In this document: positions 1-11,586 of the stretch, one piece after another | Layout: each line of letters opens with the position of its first letter | Numbering within the stretch: the stretch's first letter is position 1 | From: Parafrankia elaeagni | GTDB taxonomy: Bacteria; Actinomycetota; Actinomycetes; Frankiales; Frankiaceae | Direction: 5' to 3' | Assembly (NCBI RefSeq): GCF_000374165.1 | Contig: NZ_KB893741.1 | Location: 1-52,045, forward strand | Length of the DNA stretch: 52,045 bases | The notes under the pieces: generated by a model | The model's database searches: none | Seen by the model: only the letters and a program-made list of their open reading frames with translations | Told to the model about the DNA's origin: nothing | Program-made: the position numbers and the translations under genes

Positions 1-1350
1 CTACACGCCGCGGAAGCGGTTGATGGCGGTGAGGTGACGAGCCCGCATCTGCTCATCCCGCACCCCCAGCCCCTCCTCCGGCGCCAGACACAGCACACCG
101 ACCTTCCCCTGATGCGCGTTGCGGTGCACATCGAACGCCGCCTGCCCCGTCTGCTCCAACGGATACACCCGCGACAACGTCGGATGGATCAACCCCCGCG
201 CCACCAGCCGGTTCGCCTCCCACGCCTCCCGGTAGTTCGCGAAATGCGTCCCGATAATCCTCTTCAGATTCATCCACAGATACCGGTTGTCGTACTCATG
301 CAGAAACCCACTCGTCGACGCGCACGTCACCACCGTCCCCCCACGCCGCGCCACGAACACCGACGCCCCGAACGTCTCCCGCCCCGGATGCTCGAACACG
401 ATGTCCGGATCCTCACCCCCCGTCAGCTCCCGGATCCGCGCCCCGAACCGCTTCCACTCCCGCGGATCCTGCGTCCGCTCGTCCGACCAGAACCGATACC
501 CCTCCGCCGCCCGATCGATCACCAGCTCCGCACCCAACGACCGACAGATCTCCGCCTTCGCCGGCGACGACACCACACACACCGGCAACGCCCCACCCCG
601 CAACGCCATCTGCGTCGCATACGACCCCAACCCCCCCGACGCCCCCCACACCAACACCACATCCCCCTGCTTCATCCCCGCACCGTTACGCGACACCAGC
701 TGCCGATACGCCGTCGAGTTCACCAGCCCCGGCGCCGCCGCCTCCTCCCAACTCAGATGATCAGGCTTCGGCATCAACTGGTTCGCCTTCACCAACGCCA
801 GCTCCGCGAGACCACCGAAATTCGTCTCGAACCCCCAGATCCGCTGCTCCGGATCCAGCATCGTGTCGTTGTGACCCTCGGGCCGCTCCAACTCCACCGA
901 CAGACAGTGCGCCACCACCTCATCCCCCGGGAACCACGCATGCACCCCCGGCCCCGTCCGCAACACCACACCCGCCAGATCCGACCCCACCACGTGATAC
1001 GGCAGATCATGCCGCGCAGCCAACGGCGACGTCCGCCCATACCGCTCCAGGAACCCGAACGTCGACAACGGCTCGAAAATCGACGTCCACACCGTGTTGT
1101 AGTTCACCGACGACGCCATCACCGCCACCAACGCCTCACCCGGCCCCAGCTCCGGCGTCGCCACCTCGTCCACATGCAACGACTCCCGCGGATCCTTGTC
1201 CCGCGACACCCGCCCCTCGAACATCCCCACCTCGTCACGCCGCACCACCACACCCCGGTACGACTCCGGAACCGGCAACGCGGCGAACTCCGCCCGCCGC
1301 TGCGCCGACCGCGGCGAACCGGCCATGATCGCATCAACCAGCTGCTTCAT
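1..1350 (-). CDS. ccr: Crotonyl-CoA carboxylase/reductase
   Basis: A 449-residue NADPH-dependent medium-chain reductase-type enzyme that reductively carboxylates crotonyl-CoA to ethylmalonyl-CoA. The start is the ATG at 1350, preceded by GGAGGT; the frame stays open upstream but lacks support there. The nucleotide-binding segment GASGGLGSYATQ lies near residues 237-248. The residues reported to hold CO2 in the Kitasatospora enzyme (N81, F170, E171, H365) correspond to N85, F174, E175 and H369 at a constant offset of 4, so this looks like a true carboxylase and not a plain enoyl reductase. The stop codon sits at the window edge. Any downstream partner, commonly an ethylmalonyl-CoA mutase, would lie outside. 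Thiolase and meaB nearby support a role in acetyl-CoA assimilation or extender-unit supply. Confidence 0.95.
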   Translation of the reverse strand: MKQLVDAIMAGSPRSAQRRAEFAALPVPESYRGVVVRRDEVGMFEGRVSRDKDPRESLHVDEVATPELGPGEALVAVMASSVNYNTVWTSIFEPLSTFGFLERYGRTSPLAARHDLPYHVVGSDLAGVVLRTGPGVHAWFPGDEVVAHCLSVELERPEGHNDTMLDPEQRIWGFETNFGGLAELALVKANQLMPKPDHLSWEEAAAPGLVNSTAYRQLVSRNGAGMKQGDVVLVWGASGGLGSYATQMALRGGALPVCVVSSPAKAEICRSLGAELVIDRAAEGYRFWSDERTQDPREWKRFGARIRELTGGEDPDIVFEHPGRETFGASVFVARRGGTVVTCASTSGFLHEYDNRYLWMNLKRIIGTHFANYREAWEANRLVARGLIHPTLSRVYPLEQTGQAAFDVHRNAHQGKVGVLCLAPEEGLGVRDEQMRARHLTAINRFRGV

Positions 1351-1519
1351 CTTCGAGCTACCTCCGGCTGTGATCGGGGGACGAGCGACGGTCCGCCGCC
1401 GGCCGGCTCTGCGGACCCGCAGGTCGGCGGGCCGGCTGAACTGAGGGGTGTCGGCGTGCCGCGCGACGCGATAGAACTTCTGGGACAACCTTGGAGCCTC
1501 GGCGCGCGTCAGACCTGTT

Positions 1520-2089
1520 GTGACCGCGCCCATGACAGTCGTGGAAGGGTGGCGACCCGTGCCTGCGCGGAGCGACGCCGCCCGTAGCGCAGTCGCGCGC
1601 GACGCCGACGCCGCTCTGACGGCCCTGTACTCCGAGCACTACCGATCCCTCGTCCGTCTCGCCGCGCTGCTGCTGGATGACGTCGGTCTGTGTGAGGAGG
1701 TCGTGCAGGACGCCTACATCCGGGTGCACGGAGCCTGGGGTCGGCTCCAGGACCGGGACAAGGCCCTCGCCTACCTCCGTCAGACGGTGGTCAATCTCGC
1801 ACGATCGACCCTCCGTCGTCGACTGGTTGCTCTGAAGCACGCTCCCAAGCCGATGCCCGACGCCGCGAGCGCGGAGGAGGGGGCCTACTCTCTGGTCGAG
1901 CGGGCCGCGGTGGTGCAGGCGCTGCGCGAGCTGCCCAGACGTCAACGAGAGGCGGTCGTGCTCCGCTACTACGCGGACATGTCGGAGGCCGATGCCGCCG
2001 CGGTCATGGGATGCAGTGTCGGGTCGGTCAAGGCCTACACCTCGCGTGGGCTGACGGCCCTGAGCGGCAAGCTGGAGGGCCTGCGGTGA
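1520..2089 (+). CDS. ECF sigma factor, SigE-family type
   Basis: A 189-residue extracytoplasmic-function sigma factor. Region 2 is visible around residues 33-100 (ALYSEHYRSLVRLA, then EEVVQDAYIRVH) and region 4 around 133-185 (LPRRQREAVVLRYY followed by the helix-turn-helix MGCSVGSVKAYTSRG). There is no C-terminal sensory extension. The GTG at 1520 is used here, but the ATG at 1532 is equally possible; neither has a clear ribosome binding site. The stop codon overlaps the GTG start of the next gene (GTGA, 2086-2089), so the two are translationally coupled. That neighbour is a membrane protein and a plausible anti-sigma partner. The gene is divergent from ccr, with a shared intergenic region of about 170 bp. 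Confidence 0.93.
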   Translation: MTAPMTVVEGWRPVPARSDAARSAVARDADAALTALYSEHYRSLVRLAALLLDDVGLCEEVVQDAYIRVHGAWGRLQDRDKALAYLRQTVVNLARSTLRRRLVALKHAPKPMPDAASAEEGAYSLVERAAVVQALRELPRRQREAVVLRYYADMSEADAAAVMGCSVGSVKAYTSRGLTALSGKLEGLR

Positions 2090-3075
2090 ATGGCGGGCTC
2101 GAACCGGAGGAGCTGACCCGGCTTCTGCGGGCGGCGGTGGAGCCTGTGCGCGCGTCCCCGGACGCGCTGCACCGCATCCGGGCCGGAGTGGAGCATCGTG
2201 CCTGGTGGCGGGTGCCGCTGGCGGCTACCGGCGGGGTCGCGATGGCGGCGCTGATCGTCCTGGCCTTCATGGCGATCCGGCCGCAGTCGTCCTCCTCGGA
2301 GCAGACGGTCGAGCCGGCGGCGCCGCCGCTGGTGGCCTCCGTGATCCCGGAGTCGAGTCGGCCGGTGGCCTCCTCGTCACCGGACCGCGGTGGCACGGGC
2401 AGCGGCGGCCAGGGCTCGGGCGGCACCACGCCCCGGACCACGACAGCCCCCCCGGCCACGACCACGCCGAGCACCCCGGCCACCCCCGGGACGTCCACTC
2501 CGAGCGCGAGCGCGACGACCGGGCCGGGTGGCTCCGGCTCGCTGGACCTGCCGAGCCCGGTCAACCGCCCCGCCGGTGTGAACGACCTGGACGGCGACGG
2601 CGCCCCGGACCAGGTCCGGATCAATGGCACCAAGGTGGAGGTGGTGTTCTCCCGCGGGGGCTCCGACTCCGTCGACCTGGCCGGTCTGCAGCTCCCCGCC
2701 TCCTACGCGGTCGTGGACGCCAACGTCGACGGGTTCGCCGACATCCTGGTCCGCACGGCGAGCCGTGACGGCGTCGCCGACTACACCCTGCTGCGCTACG
2801 CCGCCCGGGGCGACCTCGCGCAGGCCACGCTCGCGCCCGGCCTGCGCCTCGCGGCCGGGTCGACGGGCACCTCCGGCTCCGGTTTCCGCTGCGACGAGAA
2901 CGGGCTGCGGATCATCGCGGGTACGTCGTCGGACGGCGCCGAGTTCCAGATCGTCACGACGGCCGTCCAGATCACGCCGGACGGGGTGGTCCCCACCGGA
3001 GCGCCGGTTCCCGGCCAGCTGACCGTCACGAGTGCCAACTCCCCGTTCATCGCGGCCTGCGGCACCTTCTCCTGA
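2086..3075 (+). CDS. Membrane-anchored protein coupled to the sigma factor, with two calcium-type loops
   Basis: A 329-residue protein from the GTG at 2086, overlapping the sigma-factor stop by 4 bp. It has a cytoplasmic N-terminus of about 40 residues, one transmembrane helix near residues 42-63 (PLAATGGVAMAALIVLAFMA), an extracytoplasmic Ser/Thr/Pro/Gly-rich stalk to about residue 155, and a C-terminal folded region. That region carries two acidic loops resembling FG-GAP, dockerin or EF-hand calcium sites: DLDGDGAPD near residue 167 and DANVDGFAD near 211. By position and topology it is a candidate anti-sigma or sensor protein. No ZAS-type zinc anti-sigma motif (HxxxCxxC) is seen, so the function is inferred from context. 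Confidence 0.85.
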   Translation: MNGGLEPEELTRLLRAAVEPVRASPDALHRIRAGVEHRAWWRVPLAATGGVAMAALIVLAFMAIRPQSSSSEQTVEPAAPPLVASVIPESSRPVASSSPDRGGTGSGGQGSGGTTPRTTTAPPATTTPSTPATPGTSTPSASATTGPGGSGSLDLPSPVNRPAGVNDLDGDGAPDQVRINGTKVEVVFSRGGSDSVDLAGLQLPASYAVVDANVDGFADILVRTASRDGVADYTLLRYAARGDLAQATLAPGLRLAAGSTGTSGSGFRCDENGLRIIAGTSSDGAEFQIVTTAVQITPDGVVPTGAPVPGQLTVTSANSPFIAACGTFS

Positions 3076-3319
3076 TCCCGCGGAGCCGGTCCGGGCTCCG
3101 TGGGGGGATGTTCGTCACATCGGTGCCGCCAGGCCCCCTTCTGACGGTCTGCGACCCCGGCGCGGGAACCAAGATCACGTTATTGTGGCTGGGAGAGATT
3201 TCTGTTTACCCCCCACCCGGCAGGCCGCGGTGCGAGCCCGACAGGGTCTGCGCACCACGGGGAAACCGTGGCGGGCCGGTACCGCGTGAACCGGTACCCG
3301 TGATCCCGAGGAGGCGTCC

Positions 3320-4504
3320 ATGCCTGGTTCTGTCATCGTGGCCGGTGCCCGCACCCCCGTCGGCAAGCTCTCCGGCGCCCTCAAGGGCTTCACCGCGGTC
3401 GAGCTCGGCGGCATCGCCATCGCGGGCGCGCTGAAGCGGGCCGGGCTGTCCCCCGAGGCGGTCCAGTACGTGATCATGGGTCAGGTGATCCAGGCCGGTA
3501 CCGGTCAGGCATCCGCCCGGCATGCCGCCGCGAAGGCCGGCGTGCCGCTGACCGTGCCGGCCATGACGCTCAACAAGGTCTGCCTGTCCGGCCTGAACGC
3601 CATCGCGCTCGCCGACGCCTACATCAACCAGGGTGAGTTCGACATCGTCGTCGCCGGCGGCATGGAGTCGATGACCCGCGCGCCGCACCTCATCCCGGCA
3701 CTGCGCCCGGGCGTGAAGTACGGCGACACCACCGTCACCGACTCCATCGCGGCCGACGCGCTGACCTGCGGGTTCGACCAGGTCTCGATGGGCACCGTCA
3801 CCGACGAGTACAACGCCCGCTACGGCATCACGCGCGCCGAGCAGGACGAGTTCAGCGCCCTGTCGCACCAGCGGGCCGCCGCCGCGGCGAAGAACGGGCT
3901 GTTCGAGAACGAGATCGTGCCGGTCGAGGTGCCGCAGCGCCGCGGTAAGCCGATCATCGTCAGCGCCGACGAGGGCGTCCGCGGCGACACCACCGCGGAG
4001 GGCCTGGCGAAGCTGCGCGCCGCCTTCCGGGACGGCGGGACGATCACCGCCGGCAACGCCTCCCAGATCTCCGACGGTGCCGCCGCGGTGATCGTCATGA
4101 GCCGGGCCAAGGCCGAGGAGCTGGGCCTGCCGATCCTGGCCGAGATCGGTCACGCCGGCTACGTCGCCGGCCCGGACAACTCCCTGCAGTCGCAGCCGGC
4201 CGAGGCGATCAAGGCCGCCCTGGCCAAGGAGAAGCTCACCCCGGCAGACCTCGACCTCGTCGAGATCAACGAGGCGTTCGCCGCGGTCGGCATCCAGTCG
4301 ATCCGCGAGCTGGGGATCAGCCCCGACATCACCAACGTCAACGGCGGCGCGATCGCGGTGGGGCACCCGGTCGGCATGTCCGGGGCCCGCATCGCCCTGG
4401 CCCTGGTGCTGGAGCTGGCGCGCCGCGGCGGCGGTGTCGGCGCGGCCGCGCTGTGCGGCGGTGGCGGCCAGGGCGACGCCCTGGTGCTGCGCGTCCCGGC
4501 GTGA
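3320..4504 (+). CDS. Acetyl-CoA C-acetyltransferase (thiolase)
   Basis: A 394-residue thiolase of usual family length that condenses or cleaves acetyl-CoA/acetoacetyl-CoA. The nucleophilic Cys is C88 (LNKVCLSG), the conserved His is H349 in [16 protein letters not shown], and the second catalytic Cys is C379 (ALCGGGGQG). The ATG at 3320 has a good upstream site (GAGGAGG). The stop codon overlaps the GTG start of meaB (GTGA at 4501-4504), so the two are made together. With Ccr and MeaB this fits the first condensation step of an ethylmalonyl-CoA type pathway. A role in beta-oxidation or storage-polymer metabolism cannot be excluded from sequence. Confidence 0.95.
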   Translation: MPGSVIVAGARTPVGKLSGALKGFTAVELGGIAIAGALKRAGLSPEAVQYVIMGQVIQAGTGQASARHAAAKAGVPLTVPAMTLNKVCLSGLNAIALADAYINQGEFDIVVAGGMESMTRAPHLIPALRPGVKYGDTTVTDSIAADALTCGFDQVSMGTVTDEYNARYGITRAEQDEFSALSHQRAAAAAKNGLFENEIVPVEVPQRRGKPIIVSADEGVRGDTTAEGLAKLRAAFRDGGTITAGNASQISDGAAAVIVMSRAKAEELGLPILAEIGHAGYVAGPDNSLQSQPAEAIKAALAKEKLTPADLDLVEINEAFAAVGIQSIRELGISPDITNVNGGAIAVGHPVGMSGARIALALVLELARRGGGVGAAALCGGGGQGDALVLRVPA

Positions 4505-5562
4505 GCACCGGCTCCGCCGGGGTGAGGCCAGCGGTGCGGGAGGGCGATTCTCGCCGGTGGCCCGCCCGCCCCGGCCCGGCGGAGCTCACCGCCGCCGCGC
4601 TGGCGGGTGACCGCCGCGCGGTGGCCCGGCTGATCTCGCTCGTCGAGCACGAGTCCGCCGCTCTTCGGGAGGTCGGCGCTCTGCTCGCCCCGCACACAGG
4701 CCGTGCCCGGGTCGTCGGGCTGACCGGCGCGCCCGGAGTGGGCAAGTCGACGTCGACGTCCGCCCTGGTCGGCGCGTACCGGGCGCAGGGCCTGCGGGTC
4801 GGGGTGCTCGCGATCGACCCCAGCTCGCCGTTCACCGGCGGGGCGCTGCTCGGCGACCGGGTGCGGATGGTCGAGCACGCCACCGATCCCGGCGTCTTCG
4901 TCCGGTCGCTGGCGACCCGGGGCAGCCTCGGGGGGCTGTCCTGGGCCACGCCGCAGGCGCTGCGCGTGCTCGACGCCGCCGGCTTCGACATCGTGCTGGT
5001 CGAGACCGTCGGGGTCGGCCAGGCGGAGGTGGACATCGCCTCGCTCGCCGACACCACGCTGGTGCTGATCGCGCCGGGAATGGGTGACGGCATCCAGGCG
5101 GCCAAGGCCGGGATCATGGAGATCGCCGACCTGCTGGTCGTCAACAAGGCGGACCGGCCGGGGGCCGACCACACCTGCCGCGATCTCGCGGCTGCCGTCC
5201 GGATGTCCGGGTCGGACTCCCGCGCGGACACCGCGCCCGGCGCCCGGGACGGCTGGCGGCCCGAGGTGCTGCGGCTGGAGGCGGTCACCGGGCAGGGCCT
5301 GCCCGAGCTGGTGGCGGCGATCGGTCGCCACCACGCCTGGCTGGAGGAGAGCGGAGAGCTGGCCCGCCGCCGGCTGCGGCGGGCCGGCGAGGAGATCTCC
5401 CAGATCGCCCTGGCCGGGCTACGCGCCCGCCTCGGGGCCCTCGACGACGGCGGACACCTGGCCCGCCTGGCCGAGGCGGTGGCCGAGGGCCGGCTCGATC
5501 CCTACACAGCCGCCGACACGCTGCTGAGCGAGCTGCCCCGGTCCAGGACCGTCGACAGCTGA
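4501..5562 (+). CDS. meaB: MeaB/ArgK family GTPase, methylmalonyl-CoA mutase chaperone
   Basis: A 353-residue G3E-type GTPase that protects and reloads B12-dependent acyl-CoA mutases. The GTG start at 4501 overlaps the thiolase stop by 4 bp. The P-loop GAPGVGKST lies near residues 76-84, followed by [17 protein letters not shown] and the Walker B/switch segment [13 protein letters not shown], typical of MeaB. NKAD near residue 218 is the base-recognition motif. No mutase subunit is encoded in this window, so its client is elsewhere, possibly next to ccr beyond the left edge. The coupling to thiolase suggests a shared acyl-CoA pathway. Confidence 0.95.
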   Translation: MSTGSAGVRPAVREGDSRRWPARPGPAELTAAALAGDRRAVARLISLVEHESAALREVGALLAPHTGRARVVGLTGAPGVGKSTSTSALVGAYRAQGLRVGVLAIDPSSPFTGGALLGDRVRMVEHATDPGVFVRSLATRGSLGGLSWATPQALRVLDAAGFDIVLVETVGVGQAEVDIASLADTTLVLIAPGMGDGIQAAKAGIMEIADLLVVNKADRPGADHTCRDLAAAVRMSGSDSRADTAPGARDGWRPEVLRLEAVTGQGLPELVAAIGRHHAWLEESGELARRRLRRAGEEISQIALAGLRARLGALDDGGHLARLAEAVAEGRLDPYTAADTLLSELPRSRTVDS

Positions 5563-5651
5563 CCGCCGCCCCTCAGCGGGCCCCACAGCCCCTTTCAGGG
5601 CGCAAGCAGGACCAGCCGCGGGGCGCGCCCCCGTTCGAGCGGCCGTCCGGC

Positions 5652-7127
<1,476 letters not shown>

Positions 7128-7361
7128 CTAGACCTCGTCTGTCTCGTCATAAAACTGCATCCACCCCACGGCGGGTCATGGTAGGGCGTACCGTCTGCGG
7201 ACGTTGTCCCGGGTTTGGCTCGGACGGGTTGATTCACGCGTCCCGTTTACATCTGGTGACATCATCGTCGCGCAGGTGGTGCCCCAGGTGGGAGAGCGCC
7301 ACCCGGTCGGGCCACAGCGGGACCGCACCGGCGGAGCCGTCCCGCGTGGTACGCCTGTCGC

Positions 7362-7658
7362 ATGCTTGTTGCCTTCAGCGTCACTCCCATCGGGGCCGGC
7401 GAGGGTGTCGCGGCCGCTGTCGCCGAGGCCGTCCGGATCGTGCGCGACTCGGGCCTCCCCAACGAGACCAACGCGATGTTCACGCTGGTCGAGGGCGAAT
7501 GGGCCGAGGTCATGGACGTCGTGCGGCGGGCGGCCGAGGCCGCCGCGGCCGGCGGCGGGCGGGTCAGCCTGGTGCTGAAGGCCGACATCCGGCCCGGCGT
7601 CACCGACGCGCTGCACGACAAGGTGGCCAGCATCGAACGGCACCTTTCGGGCGGCTGA
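7362..7658 (+). CDS. MTH1187-family thiamine-binding protein
   Basis: A small 98-residue protein of the MTH1187/YkoF-like (UPF0045) family, whose members bind thiamine or related ligands and form small ferredoxin-like folds. The start [15 protein letters not shown] and the segment [17 protein letters not shown] are typical, and the length is normal for the family. The ATG start has no strong ribosome binding site. No thiamine biosynthesis or transport genes and no TPP riboswitch are seen nearby, so the ligand and role are not clear from context. Confidence 0.88.
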   Translation: MLVAFSVTPIGAGEGVAAAVAEAVRIVRDSGLPNETNAMFTLVEGEWAEVMDVVRRAAEAAAAGGGRVSLVLKADIRPGVTDALHDKVASIERHLSGG

Positions 7659-7873
7659 AAGGGCGCCTGGACGGGCGGTTGACCGGTCGGCCGGGGCCCA
7701 CCCGGCCCGCGCCTGGCCCGTCCTGTCGGGGTAAGCCGGGGGTACGGCGGGGGTTCCTGCCGGGCGGCTGGTCACCCGGCGGAGCGCCCGTGCACTCGGC
7801 CGCGTGAGGGCCACGCGGGAAAAAGTCGACCGGTGGCGCCCGAGGTTCATCCGCCGGGTGTAACGATGGAACC

Positions 7874-8875
7874 ATGCAGCGGAGGTCACCTGTCCCCCCC
7901 GGCTCGCCGCGCAGGGGCGGGCCGGGCCGAATGCCCGAGTCACTCGGCGGTCTGCGGCTGGCCGGCGCCGTGCCCCTCGATCCCAAGCCCGCCGCACCGC
8001 CGCCACCGGCGGGGCGTCCCGGCGCCCCCCCGGCGGGCGGGCCGGGCGGCTCCGGCGGCCAGCCGGGCGTCGCCACCGGTCCCGTCGCCACCGGTCCCGT
8101 CGTCATCGATGTGACGGAGGCGACGTTCACCACCGAGGTGGTGGACCGGTCCATGGAGGTGCCGGTCGTCCTCGACTTCTGGGCGGAGTGGTGCGGGCCG
8201 TGTAAGCAGCTCAGCCCGGTGCTGGAGCGTCTCGCGGTGGCCGACGGCGGCCGGTGGATCCTCGCCAAGATCGACGTGGACGCCAATCCCGGTCTCGCGC
8301 AGGCCGCCCAGGTGCAGGGCATCCCGGCGGTCAAGGCCGTCGTCGGCGGCCGGATCGTCGGCGAGTTCACCGGCGCGGTGCCTGAGCGCGAGGTCCGCGG
8401 CTGGCTCGACCAGCTGCTCAGCGCGGTCGGCGAGCTCGGTGGCGCGGCGGCGGGAGCGGAGCCGCCGCCGCACCTCGCCGCCGCCCAGGATGCGATGGCC
8501 CAGGGCGACCTGGACGCGGCGGCCGAGGCCTTCCGGGCTCAGCTGGCCGAGTCACCCGCCGATCCCGAGGCGACCATCGGGCTGGCCCGGGTCGAGCTGC
8601 TGCGCCGGGTCGGTGGTTACGACACGGCCTGGCTGCGGGAGCGGCTGGCCGCGGATCCGTTCGACGTGGAGGCCGGGCTGGCGGTGGCCGACCTGACGGT
8701 TGCCCAGGGCGACCCGGCCACGGCCTTCGGCCGGCTGGTGGAGCTGGTCCGCCGCACCTCCGGGGACGACCGGGAGAAGGTGCGCGCCCACCTGGTCGGG
8801 CTCTTCCAGGCGCTGGGCGACGACGAGCCCGCGGTCGCCCCGGCTCGGCGGGCGCTCGCCGCGGCCCTGTTCTGA
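7874..8875 (+). CDS. Thioredoxin-domain co-chaperone with TPR-like C-terminus (YbbN/CnoX type)
   Basis: A 333-residue protein. A Pro/Gly-rich N-terminal segment covers residues 1-75, then a thioredoxin domain with the intact redox motif WCGPC at residues 106-110 (FWAEWCGPCKQLSP) and the cis-Pro loop GIPAVKAV. Residues 195-333 are helical and resemble tetratricopeptide repeats (AAQDAMAQGDLDAAAEAFRA and later pairs). This is the architecture of YbbN/CnoX, which binds chlorine-damaged or unfolding proteins and hands them to chaperones. E. coli YbbN lacks the CxxC pair (SxxC); here both cysteines are present, as in many actinobacterial members. It is followed by a strong hairpin. Confidence 0.92.
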   Translation: MQRRSPVPPGSPRRGGPGRMPESLGGLRLAGAVPLDPKPAAPPPPAGRPGAPPAGGPGGSGGQPGVATGPVATGPVVIDVTEATFTTEVVDRSMEVPVVLDFWAEWCGPCKQLSPVLERLAVADGGRWILAKIDVDANPGLAQAAQVQGIPAVKAVVGGRIVGEFTGAVPEREVRGWLDQLLSAVGELGGAAAGAEPPPHLAAAQDAMAQGDLDAAAEAFRAQLAESPADPEATIGLARVELLRRVGGYDTAWLRERLAADPFDVEAGLAVADLTVAQGDPATAFGRLVELVRRTSGDDREKVRAHLVGLFQALGDDEPAVAPARRALAAALF

Positions 8876-8960
8876 GCCACCGGGTTCTGTTCTGAGCCAC
8901 CGCGTTCCGAGCCGCCGGGCCGGCGGTCTTTCCCCGCGTGACCGGCAGTCACGCGAAACG

Positions 8961-9022
8961 CCCCCGGCCCTGCCCCCGCCCGTCAGCCGTCACGACTGGC
9001 GGGCAGGGGGCAGGGCCGGGGG
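8961..9022. terminator. Bidirectional hairpin between co-chaperone and glgB
   Basis: A perfect 17-bp stem: CCCCCGGCCCTGCCCCC at 8961-8977 pairs with its complement at 9006-9022 around a 28-base loop. It lies between the convergent ends of the co-chaperone gene and glgB. There is no T-run, which is common for actinobacterial terminators. Confidence 0.75.
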
Positions 9023-9046
9023 TGCCGATCTGACCGGCGTGGTCTG

Positions 9047-11473
9047 TCAGTCGCCTGAGACGGTGGTGGGAGGCGCCGACGGCTCCTCCGGCTCGTAACG
9101 GAACCAGAGCGTGCCGAGCGGCGGCAGCGCCAGCGTCGCCGAGGCCGGCAGGCCGTGCGACGGTTCCGGCACCGCGGTCACCGCACCGAAGTTGCCCATG
9201 CCGCCGCCGCCGTACTCGGTGGCGTCGGTGTTGAGCACCTCCCGCCAGCGGCCCGCGAACGGGAAGCCGAGCCGGTAGTCGACGTGGCCCACGCCGGCGA
9301 AGTTCGTCACGCAGGCCAGCACCTGGTTGCCGTGTCCCGACCAGCGGGCGAACGCGAAGACGTTGCTCTCCGCGTCGTTCGCGTCGATCCAGGAGAAGCC
9401 GCTGGGGTCGGTGTCACGTTCCCACAGCGTCGGATTCGCCTGGTAGGTGTGGTTGAGGTCCTGGACGAGACGGGCGATCCCGGCGTGCCCCGGGTCGTCC
9501 AGCAGGTGCCAGTCGAGGGTGGTGCCCTCGTTCCACTCGTTGTCCTGGCCGAACTCGCAGCCCATGAACAGCAGCTGCTTGCCCGGGTGGGCCCACATGT
9601 AGCCGTACAGGCACCGCAGGTTCGCCAGCTGCGCCCGCCGGTCGCCCGGCATCCGGCGCAGCAGCGAGCCCTTGCCGTGCACGACCTCGTCGTGGCTGAA
9701 CGGCAGAATGAAGTTCTCGGAGTAGGCGTACATCATCGAGAACGTCATCTGGTGGTGGTGGTAGGTGCGGAAGACCGGCGCCCGGGACGTGTAGTCGAGG
9801 GTGTCGTGCATCCAGCCCATGTTCCACTTGAACCCGAAGCCGAGGCCGCCGAGATGGGTCGGGCGGGTCACCCCCGGCCAGGCCGTGGACTCCTCGGCGA
9901 TCATCATGGCGCCGGGCACCACCCGGTAGACGGTGGCGTTGACCTCCTGCAGGAACTCGACGGCCTCCAGGTTCTCCCGGCCGCCGTGCCGGTTCGGCGT
10001 CCACTCGCCGGAGGGGCGGGAGTAGTCCAGGTAGAGCATCGAGGCGACCGCGTCGACCCGCAGCGCGTCGACGTGGAACTCCTCCAGCCAGTACAGCGCG
10101 TTGGCGACCAGGAAGTTGCGCACCTCGCGCCGGCCGAAGTCGAACACGTAGGTGCCCCAGTCGGGCTGCTCGCCGCGGCGGGGGTCGGGGTGCTCGTAGA
10201 GCGGGGTGCCGTCGAAGCGGGCGAGTGCGAAGGCGTCCCGCGGGAAGTGGGCGGGCACCCAGTCGACGATCACGCCGATGCCCGCGAGATGCAGGGCGTC
10301 GATGAGGAAGCGCAGATCGTCCGGACTCCCGAAGCGGGACGTCGGAGCGTAGTAGGAGGTGACCTGGTAGCCCCAGGAGCCGCCGAACGGATGCTCGGCG
10401 ACCGGGAGGAACTCGACGTGGGTGAAGCCGTTCTCCACGAGGTACTCGACGAGCTGCTCGGCGAGTTCCCGGTAGCTCAGGCCGCGCCGCCACGAGCCGA
10501 GGTGGACCTCGTAGACGCTGACCGGCGAGGCGTGCCAGGCGGTGCTCGCCCGGCGCTGCAGCCAGGCCGCGTCCTGCCAGGTGTGGTCCGACTCGTGCAC
10601 CACGCTGGCGGTGGCCGGTGGGCGTTCGGTGGCGAAGGCCATCGGGTCGGCCTTCTGCCGCCAGACGCTGTCGGCGCCGAGGATCTCGTACTTGTAACGG
10701 GTGCCCACGCCGACGCCGGGCACGAACAGCTCCCAGACGCCGGACATCCCCAGCACCCGCATCGGCAGCGCGCGGCCGTCCCAGAAGTCGAAGTCGCCGA
10801 TCACGCGCACGCCCCGGGCGTTCGGCGCCCAGACGGCGAAGCTGACCCCGGCCACCTCGACGTCGCTCCCGGGCGCGCGCAGACGGCGCACCTGCGCGCC
10901 GAGGACCGTCCAGAGCTGCTCGTGCCGGCCCTCGCCGATCAGGTGCAGGTCGACCTCGCCGAGGGTCGGCGCGTGGCGGTACGGATCGTCGACGAGGTGG
11001 GTGGAGTCCGGGTAGGTCACCTCGAACCGGTAGTCGGGGACGCCGCCGTCGGAGGTGCGGCTGGGCAGCGCGACGCCGAAGATCCCGCCACTGTGCAGCC
11101 GGGCCATGGGGTGACGCTCGCCGTCCACGAGCACGTCGACGGACGTCGCGTCGGGGCGCAGCGCGCGCAGCACCGTCCACGCTCCGCCGGGGTGCGGCCC
11201 GAGGATGCCGTGCGGGTTGTGGTGCGCGCCGCCGACAAGGCGGTCCAGCTCCTCCCGCGGCAGGTCGGCCGAGGGCGCGCCGGCCGGTGACGCCGCGGCG
11301 GCCGGCGCGCGCGTGCCGGCGGGGTCGGCCCGGTGGGCCGGGTCGGCGGAGTCGGCCGGGCCGGGCCGGTCCGCGACCGCGGTGTCGGCGAATCTCGTCA
11401 GGCGCACCGCGTCCGGGAGCCCGTTCACGGACCCGGCCCGCCCGATGTCGCGGGGATCGTCCACTACGGCCAC
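9047..11473 (-). CDS. glgB: 1,4-alpha-glucan branching enzyme
   Basis: An 808-residue GH13 branching enzyme that introduces alpha-1,6 branches into linear alpha-glucan. The GTG start at 11473 has GAGAGGGAC upstream. An Ala/Pro-rich N-terminal extension of about 65 residues precedes the N1 and CBM48 domains. The catalytic barrel holds nucleophile D474 (LRVDAVAS) and acid/base E527 (MMIAEEST), with [12 protein letters not shown] carrying the third conserved Asp. It is the last gene of the glgE-treS-mak-glgB block, 113 bp after mak, and converges on a strong hairpin. In the GlgE pathway it acts on the linear chains made by GlgE. Confidence 0.97.
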   Translation of the reverse strand: MAVVDDPRDIGRAGSVNGLPDAVRLTRFADTAVADRPGPADSADPAHRADPAGTRAPAAAASPAGAPSADLPREELDRLVGGAHHNPHGILGPHPGGAWTVLRALRPDATSVDVLVDGERHPMARLHSGGIFGVALPSRTSDGGVPDYRFEVTYPDSTHLVDDPYRHAPTLGEVDLHLIGEGRHEQLWTVLGAQVRRLRAPGSDVEVAGVSFAVWAPNARGVRVIGDFDFWDGRALPMRVLGMSGVWELFVPGVGVGTRYKYEILGADSVWRQKADPMAFATERPPATASVVHESDHTWQDAAWLQRRASTAWHASPVSVYEVHLGSWRRGLSYRELAEQLVEYLVENGFTHVEFLPVAEHPFGGSWGYQVTSYYAPTSRFGSPDDLRFLIDALHLAGIGVIVDWVPAHFPRDAFALARFDGTPLYEHPDPRRGEQPDWGTYVFDFGRREVRNFLVANALYWLEEFHVDALRVDAVASMLYLDYSRPSGEWTPNRHGGRENLEAVEFLQEVNATVYRVVPGAMMIAEESTAWPGVTRPTHLGGLGFGFKWNMGWMHDTLDYTSRAPVFRTYHHHQMTFSMMYAYSENFILPFSHDEVVHGKGSLLRRMPGDRRAQLANLRCLYGYMWAHPGKQLLFMGCEFGQDNEWNEGTTLDWHLLDDPGHAGIARLVQDLNHTYQANPTLWERDTDPSGFSWIDANDAESNVFAFARWSGHGNQVLACVTNFAGVGHVDYRLGFPFAGRWREVLNTDATEYGGGGMGNFGAVTAVPEPSHGLPASATLALPPLGTLWFRYEPEEPSAPPTTVSGD

Positions 11474-11586
11474 CTGTCCCTCTCTCGTCGTCAGGGCCTC
11501 GTCATCGATGACCCCTCCCGCCCGGGCGCCGCGGGCGCCGCCGCGGTCACCACCGTGCCCGCCGCCGCGACACCCCGCCCGACGGG

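Noticed and set aside
2011-2085. Longer N-terminus for the membrane protein after the sigma factor
   Set aside because: It would lie wholly inside the sigma-factor region 4 coding sequence; the GTG at 2086 gives a standard 4-bp overlap.
7128-7361. A TPP riboswitch before the thiamine-binding protein gene
   Set aside because: I looked for the conserved CUGAGA and thi-box core and did not find them.
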